Source: Candidatus Thiothrix sulfatifontis (GTDB taxonomy: Bacteria; Pseudomonadota; Gammaproteobacteria; Thiotrichales; Thiotrichaceae). From it: 64,000 nt of DNA. This document shows positions 58,744-64,000 of this stretch, piece by piece (position 1 is the first letter of the stretch; the number at the start of each line of letters is the position of its first letter). Position numbers and translations under genes: made by a program. The stretch is taken from positions 1,488,001 to 1,552,000 of the forward strand of contig CP094685.1 of assembly GCA_022828425.1 (NCBI GenBank), in the 5' to 3' direction. Below the pieces are notes generated by a model. The model was not told the DNA's origin. It did not search any database and saw only the letters and a program-made list of their open reading frames with translations.

Positions 58744-60048
58744 CTATGCTGTCGATTGTAGAGAGGCAAGGTTTTGTGTCCCCCCGCTGGTGGTTGCTTC
58801 AGGCTCATGGTATTCCAGCACAATATCTGCCTCATTATTCACCACATCTTCTGTCACCACGCACCGCGCCACGTTCTCCTCGGATGGCAGCGTAAACATC
58901 AGCTTGCGCAACAGCGTTTCCAACACCCCGCGCAAACCCCGTGCGCCCGTGCCGTGGGCAATCGCCTTTTGCGCAATCGCCCGCAACGCATCGTTGGTGA
59001 ATTCCAATTCCGCATTATCCAGCGCGAACAGTTGCTGATATTGCTTGGTGAGGGCGTTTTGCGGTTCGGTGAGGATGCGTACCAGTGCGTCTTCGTCGAG
59101 TTCGTGCAGCGCGGTGATGACCGGGAAACGTCCGATGAATTCGGGGATCAGCCCAAAATGGCGCAAGTCTTCCGGTTGCACTTCGCTGAACAGGCGCAGC
59201 TTGTCGGCTTTGGGGTCATCCGGCGTATGCGTGGAGTGGAAACCGATGCCTTTTGCGCCCGGTTTCAGGCGTTTTTCCAGCAGCTTTTCCAAGCCGGAGA
59301 ATGCGCCGCCGACGATGAACAGGATATTGCGCGTGTCGAGCATGACCGGAGCTTGGTCTTTGCGGCCTTTGGCGGGGACTTTGACGGTGGTGCCTTCGAC
59401 CAGTTTGAGCAGGGCTTGTTGCACGCCTTCGCCGCCCACGTCGCGTGTGCCGTGCGAGTTTTCACCGCTGCGGGCGAGTTTGTCGATTTCGTCGATGTAA
59501 ACGATGCCCCATTCCGCCAGTTCCTTGTTGCCGTCGGCACTGTCGAGCAGGCGGGCAATGATGCTTTCCACATCTTCACCCACGTAACCCGCTTGCGTCA
59601 GGGTGGTGGCGTCGGCAATCACGAACGGTACGCCGACGATCCGCGCCAAGGTGCTTGCCAGCAGGGTTTTGCCCGTGCCGGATGACCCCAGCAACAGGAT
59701 GTTGGATTTGTCGAGTTCCACTACCGATTTGTCGGTGCGGGTGCAAATGCGCGGCTTGTCGGTTTCCAGATTCAGGCGTTTGAAATGGTTGTAAACCGCG
59801 ACGGCGAGGGTTTCTTTGGCGGTGTCTTGCCCGATCACGTAGCCATCGAGGATCGCCTTGATTTGCAGCGGTTTCGGTGGGGTTTTGAGCGGTTCGCTCA
59901 TGCTGCGCTTGCGGCTCCAGGTGCTGATGACTTGGTGGGCAAGGCGCACGCAGGCTTCGCAAATGTGTCCGTTCATCCCGGCAATCAGCGGGATGTGCGC
60001 GGTTTGCTCTTGTCCGCAGAAGGAACAGGCGGCTGTTTTATCGCTCAT
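58744..60048 (-). CDS. clpX: nif-linked ClpX, ATP-dependent unfoldase
   Basis: The 434-aa AAA+ unfoldase has an N-terminal C4 zinc-binding domain (CSFCGQ...HICEACV), Walker A GSSGTGKT, pore loop AGYVGED, Walker B IVYIDEIDKL, a ClpP-docking IGF loop (KGIGFHS) and sensor 2 GARGLR. It sits last in nifWZM-clpX, the order known from Azotobacter vinelandii, and no clpP is adjacent, so it is probably a second clpX. The ATG at 60048 overlaps the nifM stop (ATGA); the frame runs on to 60336 only as a shadow of nifM. Confidence 0.94.
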   Translation of the reverse strand: MSDKTAACSFCGQEQTAHIPLIAGMNGHICEACVRLAHQVISTWSRKRSMSEPLKTPPKPLQIKAILDGYVIGQDTAKETLAVAVYNHFKRLNLETDKPRICTRTDKSVVELDKSNILLLGSSGTGKTLLASTLARIVGVPFVIADATTLTQAGYVGEDVESIIARLLDSADGNKELAEWGIVYIDEIDKLARSGENSHGTRDVGGEGVQQALLKLVEGTTVKVPAKGRKDQAPVMLDTRNILFIVGGAFSGLEKLLEKRLKPGAKGIGFHSTHTPDDPKADKLRLFSEVQPEDLRHFGLIPEFIGRFPVITALHELDEDALVRILTEPQNALTKQYQQLFALDNAELEFTNDALRAIAQKAIAHGTGARGLRGVLETLLRKLMFTLPSEENVARCVVTEDVVNNEADIVLEYHEPEATTSGGTQNLASLQSTA

Positions 60049-60926
60049 GAGGATACCTCCGGGGTGGTGGCTTGCAATTGCTTTAACCATTCTTTCTGGC
60101 AGTTGCGTTGGGCACGTTCTTGCAACTGGGTACGGATTTGCGCTTTGGCTTTGGTCAGGGAAACTTGTTGCGCGGGGTAGATGTGTTCGCACAGCAATAG
60201 GTGGAAACCGAGTTCGGTTTCGATGGGGGCGCTGACTTGCCCCGCATTCAGGGCGAACAGCGCGGCATCGAGTTGCGGGTAGAGTTTGCCGTAGGGCAGG
60301 TTGCCGAGTTTGCCGCCTTCCATTGCGGTTGGGCATTCGGAATATTGGCGTGCCAGCTTGCCGAATTGTTTGGCGTTGCCTGTGGCTTGTGCGGCGATGC
60401 TGCGGATGCGTTGCAGCACGGTGTCGTACTGGTTTTCGGCGTAGTCGTTATTGACGGTGATGAGGATTTGCCGCACCAGCCGTGTTTCCGGCTGCATGAA
60501 ACGCTCGCGGTTCATCTCGTAGTAGAGCTGCACGTCGATGTCGCCGACGGTGATGCTGCGGGCAGCGATTTTTTGCAGGATGCCGTCGAACAGCAGTTCG
60601 CGTTGCAGGGCTTGGCGCAGGGTGTCGGGGGTTAGCCCGTTCTGGCTGAGGTCGATGGTGAAATCTTCGTCGTTGGGGTAGCGGTCGGCGATTTCTTGCA
60701 GTGCCATATCGACCCGTTCGGGCTGGATGAGGAGTTGGCTGGCTTCGGGGCTTTGTAAGGCTAGCGATTCGAGGTGAAAACTGCGGTCGGCGCGTTGGCA
60801 GACGCGGTTGAATTCCTTTTCGTCCAGATGCGGCAGGTTTTTCTGGAAGGCTTCCAGTGCATTGCGCAGCAGGTGGTAGCGGTAGGCGGGCGGCTTGCCC
60901 ATGATGGCGAAACTTAAGTTAGGCAT
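60045..60926 (-). CDS. nifM: nitrogenase maturation protein NifM (parvulin-type PPIase)
   Basis: NifM is needed for maturation of the Fe protein NifH. The 293-aa product has the NifM N-terminal helical part (YRYHLLRNALEAF) and a C-terminal rotamase domain (RLVRQILITVN, KQFGKLARQYSECPTAMEGGKLGNLPYGKLYPQLDAALFAL). It has no signal peptide, unlike SurA/PpiC. The ATG at 60926 lies within the end of nifZ. It is coupled to clpX. Confidence 0.93.
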   Translation of the reverse strand: MPNLSFAIMGKPPAYRYHLLRNALEAFQKNLPHLDEKEFNRVCQRADRSFHLESLALQSPEASQLLIQPERVDMALQEIADRYPNDEDFTIDLSQNGLTPDTLRQALQRELLFDGILQKIAARSITVGDIDVQLYYEMNRERFMQPETRLVRQILITVNNDYAENQYDTVLQRIRSIAAQATGNAKQFGKLARQYSECPTAMEGGKLGNLPYGKLYPQLDAALFALNAGQVSAPIETELGFHLLLCEHIYPAQQVSLTKAKAQIRTQLQERAQRNCQKEWLKQLQATTPEVSS

Positions 60927-61359
60927 CGGGGACTTCCTCCAGCAGCTTTTCGGGGACTTGCAGTGTCCTGCCGGGGAAGCGTACGTGGTAGGCGAAACCC
61001 GTGGGTAAGCCACTGATCACTTTGAGGATTTCGCCGACATCGCCGGGGTTGGCGATGACTTCGCCCTCAATGGCGAGGGTGACTTTGGTGGTCACTTTGT
61101 CGCGGAATTGGTAGAGGCTGGGTTCCCACGGGTCGTCGCCGTCGATCAGTTCTTCTTCGCGGCAACCGACGGTTTTTTGTTCGTCGAGGAAATGCACCGA
61201 GTAGATGATCTGGTCTTGCAGGAACGTGCCGACATCGCGCACGTAGCCGACACTGCCACGCTTTACCAGCATATTGCCGATGGTTGCGCCGTAAAACGTG
61301 CCGTCGTCACGCACGTTGCGGATCACGCGCACTTTTGCGCCGTATTCGTATTGGGGCAT
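60919..61359 (-). CDS. nifZ: NifZ
   Basis: NifZ helps assemble the second P-cluster of the MoFe protein. The 146-aa product shows the NifZ domain start YEYGAKVRVIRNVRDDGTF and GSVGYVRDVGTFLQDQIIYSVHF. A second related unit follows (KVTLAIEGEVIANPGDVGEILKVISG...YHVRFPGRTLQVPEKLLEEV). It starts 4 bp after nifW ends and overlaps nifM by 8 bp. Confidence 0.93.
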   Translation of the reverse strand: MPQYEYGAKVRVIRNVRDDGTFYGATIGNMLVKRGSVGYVRDVGTFLQDQIIYSVHFLDEQKTVGCREEELIDGDDPWEPSLYQFRDKVTTKVTLAIEGEVIANPGDVGEILKVISGLPTGFAYHVRFPGRTLQVPEKLLEEVPDA

Positions 61360-61363
61360 GGCG

Positions 61364-61687
61364 TTACCCCTTCCCGAACAGGCTTTCCAGCGGGACGAAA
61401 GCGGTTTGCGGCTCGTTCATACGGTAGATTTTCAGCACTTTTTCGGTCTTGGCATCAGAACCCACGAAGTCGGTATATGCCTTGGTTAGCAGGCGGGTGT
61501 ATTGCTCGCGCAAGGTGTCGTCGTCGCTGGCGGGCGGCTCTTTCGTCAGGTAGTTGTGGAAGCGTTGCAGGATGTGCAGGCGGTTGACATGCACCACGGT
61601 CTGGTCAAACGCGATGTCGAAGTAGTTGAGGAAGTCTTCCGCGCTGACCAGTTCTTCGAGGTCGAGGGTGAGGTCGGTATCGGTCAT
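61364..61687 (-). CDS. nifW: NifW, nitrogenase-stabilising/protective protein
   Basis: The 107-aa product has the NifW pattern: LEELVSAEDFLNYFDIAFD, NRLHILQRFHNYL and YRMNEPQTAFVPLESLFG. It interacts with the MoFe protein during maturation. AAGGAG precedes the ATG at 61687. It is the first gene of the operon and is preceded by a sigma-54 promoter. Confidence 0.94.
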   Translation of the reverse strand: MTDTDLTLDLEELVSAEDFLNYFDIAFDQTVVHVNRLHILQRFHNYLTKEPPASDDDTLREQYTRLLTKAYTDFVGSDAKTEKVLKIYRMNEPQTAFVPLESLFGKG

Positions 61688-61719
61688 GTCGTGCTCCTTG
61701 TGCCAAATGAGGAAGATCA

Positions 61720-61735
61720 AGCAAAGGGCGTGCCA
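61720..61735 (-). promoter_or_regulatory. sigma-54 (-24/-12) promoter of nifWZM-clpX
   Basis: On the minus strand TGGCACG-CCCT-TTGCT matches the RpoN consensus (TGGCACG-N4-TTGCW) at every defined position. Transcription would start about 12 bp downstream, near 61708, leaving a short leader before the nifW ATG at 61687. Confidence 0.92.
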
Positions 61736-61787
61736 TGTGGGGTAATTGTTTGTTATTCAGTAGCTTGGGTGTTATTGGTGTGGGGTA

Positions 61788-61803
61788 TGTCGGGTTTGGT
61801 ACA
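61788..61803 (-). promoter_or_regulatory. NifA upstream activator sequence
   Basis: TGT-N10-ACA, the NifA binding consensus, lies 53 bp upstream of the -24 box, i.e. about 80-95 bp before the predicted start. That is the usual distance for NifA activation through DNA looping. Confidence 0.8.
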
Positions 61804-61915
61804 GGGATGGGAGGTGGGGGATTGTGGGAAAGGGGACATTGCCGCATTAATAGCAAACTGCTGGGGAATGCCAATGCTATAATCAACGTTCAGTTCACAG
61901 GCAACCGGGATCAGT

Positions 61916-62134
61916 ATGGAACAAGCCGCACCCGCTCCGCGCATGATTAGGAAAGTGGTATGCATCACCACCAATAAAGACCAACCGTCTGACTACCAGT
62001 ATTGGGTCACGCGCCCGATTGCAGAACGCATTGATGCCATTGAAATGCTCCGCCAATCTTATTTGAGTTTCCGTCAAGATGTTCCACCGCGACTTCAAAG
62101 AGTTTATCGAGTTACTGAACAATCACGGGGTTGA
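61916..62134 (+). CDS. small partner protein of a nucleotidyltransferase pair
   Basis: The 72-aa product (MEQAAPAPRMIRKVVCITTN...WVTRPIAERIDAIEMLRQSYL...PPRLQRVYRVTEQ) has the pattern of small proteins often encoded just before DUF6036-type nucleotidyltransferases: an x-RP-xxERIxxIExLRQxY helix and a closing PRLQRVxRV. It overlaps the next gene by 56 bp in another frame. The pair looks like a toxin-antitoxin or defence unit, without proof. Confidence 0.7.
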   Translation: MEQAAPAPRMIRKVVCITTNKDQPSDYQYWVTRPIAERIDAIEMLRQSYLSFRQDVPPRLQRVYRVTEQSRG

Positions 62135-62516
62135 ATACCTGTTGGTTGGCGGCTATGCACTGGGTATTCACGGCTATCCGCGCTATACCGGCGACATGGA
62201 TATTTGGGTAAAACCTGAGCAGGTTAACGCCGAAAAAGTCATGGCAGTGTTGGAGGCGTTTGGCTTCGGCGAACTTGATTTGAGTACCGATGATTTCACC
62301 AAATTGGGTAATGTCATCCAGCTTGGTTATCCGCCTTTGCGTATTGATCTGCTTACCCAACCGGAAGGCGTGGATTTCTCCAGCAGCTACTCCCAGCGTT
62401 TGGATGTTGAATATGGTGGTTTGACTGTTCACGTCATCAGTCTTGAAGATTTCAAGAAAAATAAGGCGGCGAGTGGCAGACCGAAAGACCTTGAGGATTT
62501 GCGTAATCTGACGTAA
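62079..62516 (+). CDS. nucleotidyltransferase-fold protein (DUF6036/AbiEii-related)
   Basis: The 145-aa product contains the nucleotidyltransferase signature VEYLLVGGYALGIHGYPRYTGDMDIWV (GG-x-A followed by D-x-D) and a distal RIDLLT Asp. The C-terminal VISLEDFKKNKAASGRPKDLEDL is typical of small DUF6036-like proteins. Such enzymes transfer NMP to proteins or tRNA in some toxin-antitoxin systems; the substrate here is unknown. Confidence 0.82.
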   Translation: MFHRDFKEFIELLNNHGVEYLLVGGYALGIHGYPRYTGDMDIWVKPEQVNAEKVMAVLEAFGFGELDLSTDDFTKLGNVIQLGYPPLRIDLLTQPEGVDFSSSYSQRLDVEYGGLTVHVISLEDFKKNKAASGRPKDLEDLRNLT

Positions 62517-62600
62517 CGGACAGCGTGTTTAAGTTGCTGAATTCTTTCCCTATCCGTGCCAAAATGCCCACATTTTCACTTTCCGTCAAAAAGTGGTTAC

Positions 62601-64000
62601 ATGCCTAAAATTTTTATCAGTTATGCTCGTGATGGTAGTCACGGTGAAAACCTAGCAGTCGAAGTTCAGCAGAGACTACTTGAGCATGGATTTGATACTT
62701 TCATTGATATTATTGGGTTACGCCCCGGTGATCGTTGGCAAGAAAAGCTGAAGTATGAGTTAAAATCAAGCGATTTGGTTGTCTTGGTGCTGTCGGAGAG
62801 GTCACGCACATCAGAATGGATACATGCCGAATTTAATTTTGCTGAAGATAGTGGGATTCCAGTAATTCCTGTTTTAGCAGAAAAGATAAGCCTGCCCCGG
62901 TGGGTACGCCATATTCAGGTATTAGATTTTAGTGGTCATCGTGATTGGCAGTCGCTTATATCTGCATGTGGAGTTATATCCGCGTATTCTCGAACTGAGT
63001 TCGATTCTCATCGCATTCTCACAAGGATTGACGAACTATCATCGCAAGCAAGCCAGAAAATTTATGCAGCGCGAGCATTGTTATTGGGAGAGGGCGGTGC
63101 AGGCAAAAGCTCATTGAAAGATCGTTTACAAGGAAATCCTGTTGAAATAACAAAAGGGGTGACGGTTGGTGTTGATTATCTTCAACATCGGGCACTTAAC
63201 TTGCAAGAGTCTTTCCCAAAGTTTGAGCTTGATGGAAAAGATCTGGATTTATTCTTGTGGGACTTTGGTGGACAAACTATTTTCTACGGGCTTCACAGCG
63301 CATTTCTCCACGAAAACTGTGTCTACGTGTTGGTAGTGGATAGCCGTCACGAACAAGCGCCGGACGAATGGCTACAACAAATTCGCCATTTGGCAGGCTC
63401 ACAAGCTAAAGTGTTGCTTGTCACCAATTGGTATGAACAATGCGAAACTTACCAGAATAAAACCCGTTTGCTACGCGAGTTCCCGGACTTGTTGACGGCG
63501 GATAGCTTCTTCTACTTCTCCTGCATCGACAAAGATGCGCCGGATTTCAAACGCTTCGTACAATCCTTGGTAAAAGCCAGTCTCGACAGCCAGAAAATGG
63601 TGTTGAAAGAAACACTAGACGTGCAGCGGGCATTAGATGAGCAATACAAGGATGGCGACACGGTTTTTGTGCGTGAAAGCAAATTGCGCGAACTGATTGC
63701 GGCTAATATTCAAGATGCAAAAAATACCGATAGCACCCTAAATCAGTTGCAACAACTTGGTTTTTTGGTTCGGGTTGAAAAGGGCAATAGCCGCTACTGC
63801 CTCAAACCCGCATGGGCTGTGGACAACGCCTACCAACTGCTTTATTCCCCCATACTGCGCCAAGCCAACGGCATTCTGAACTTGACCGAGTTGGAACAAG
63901 TATTTGCAGGCAAGGTAGATGAAGACCATGTGGAATATCTAGTCAGCTTTCTCAATGAACGTTCTCTGTGCATTCGTTTACAGGATAACGGCAAGTATTT
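62601..64000 (+). CDS. TIR-domain / Roc-like GTPase protein (3' end outside window)
   Basis: The frame is open from ATG 62601 to the window end (466 codons). Residues about 2-135 are a TIR domain (KIFISYARDG, GFDTFIDIIGLRPGDRW, and SEWIHAEFNFAE, which holds the likely catalytic Glu of TIR NADases). Residues about 165-340 are a Roc-type GTPase: G1 GEGGAGKSS, G3 WDFGGQ, and VLLVTNW at the G4 position. A winged-helix/COR-like region follows (KLRELIAANI...LNQLQQLGFLVRVEKGNSRYCL). This is a bacterial TIR-Roc(-COR) architecture, a candidate NAD-depleting immune effector by family analogy. No clear ribosome binding site is visible. Confidence 0.88.
   Translation, partial: MPKIFISYARDGSHGENLAVEVQQRLLEHGFDTFIDIIGLRPGDRWQEKLKYELKSSDLVVLVLSERSRTSEWIHAEFNFAEDSGIPVIPVLAEKISLPRWVRHIQVLDFSGHRDWQSLISACGVISAYSRTEFDSHRILTRIDELSSQASQKIYAARALLLGEGGAGKSSLKDRLQGNPVEITKGVTVGVDYLQHRALNLQESFPKFELDGKDLDLFLWDFGGQTIFYGLHSAFLHENCVYVLVVDSRHEQAPDEWLQQIRHLAGSQAKVLLVTNWYEQCETYQNKTRLLREFPDLLTADSFFYFSCIDKDAPDFKRFVQSLVKASLDSQKMVLKETLDVQRALDEQYKDGDTVFVRESKLRELIAANIQDAKNTDSTLNQLQQLGFLVRVEKGNSRYCLKPAWAVDNAYQLLYSPILRQANGILNLTELEQVFAGKVDEDHVEYLVSFLNERSLCIRLQDNGKY

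Noticed and set aside
58774..59685. 303-aa plus-strand ORF antisense to clpX
   Set aside because: Phe/Gly-rich shadow; clpX motifs are complete on the other strand.
60049..60336. Longer start for ClpX (530 aa)
   Set aside because: The extension overlaps nifM and lacks ClpX similarity; the zinc-finger start at 60048 is standard.

Overview
The window is a gammaproteobacterial chromosome segment. Gene content and order (secA-argJ-mutT/thiE-like, ypjD-ffh, rpsP-rimM-trmD-rplS, mpl-ubiX, birA-coaX), together with an Isp-type uptake [NiFe] hydrogenase and a nifWZM-clpX operon, fit a diazotrophic sulfur oxidiser related to Thiothrix/Thiotrichaceae or purple sulfur bacteria. That assignment is inferred from gene content only; no marker search was possible.

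Layout. 1-29.2 kb is core chromosome: the end of an M23 peptidase, secA, argJ, a Nudix/ThiE-like fusion, a degenerate DEAD-box protein, radA, a short CorC-like protein, ypjD, ffh, two paralogous small lipoproteins, two putative Cys/His cell-wall hydrolases, the rpsP-rimM-trmD-rplS operon, a GGDEF/EAL protein, mpl-ubiX, thioredoxin, aroC, an MFS transporter, birA-coaX-SPOR and corA. 29.2-37.3 kb is an accessory patch: an AAA-ATPase/PD-(D/E)XK gene broken by two insertion sequences (an IS5-type with a -1 frameshift and an IS50/Tn5-like IS4-type), an AT-rich DUF262/DUF1524 (GmrSD-like) gene, a TacA-TacT toxin-antitoxin pair and an AAA_14/DUF4143 ATPase. 37.3-45.5 kb returns to core functions: def, a PerM-type transporter and a translationally coupled hydrogenase operon (maturation protease, HupH-like, small subunit, Isp1, Isp2, an unknown ORF, large subunit).

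45.6-58.7 kb is a 12,982-bp integrative element inserted in the 3' half of a tRNA-Thr(TGT) gene. A 51-bp exact duplication of the tRNA end (45655-45705 and 58637-58687) marks its borders. Nearly all its genes lie on the minus strand: tyrosine integrase, HigBA-like toxin-antitoxin with a third TacA-C-terminus-like protein, AlpA-like and ribbon-helix-helix regulators, several unknown ORFs, a P2 gpA-type HUH replication endonuclease, and a module of small proteins with a 718-aa membrane protein. No capsid, Zot-type ATPase or conjugation gene is recognisable. The 718-aa gene carries a cluster of a 16-bp near-palindrome that occurs in two different reading frames, which points to a DNA-level function.

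58.7-61.9 kb is the nifW-nifZ-nifM-clpX operon, preceded by a sigma-54 -24/-12 promoter and a TGT-N10-ACA NifA-type upstream site. Without the integrated element the uptake hydrogenase would lie beside this nif operon, consistent with recycling nitrogenase-derived H2. 61.9-64 kb holds a small-protein/nucleotidyltransferase pair and the start of a TIR-Roc-like GTPase protein, a candidate immune effector that runs off the window.
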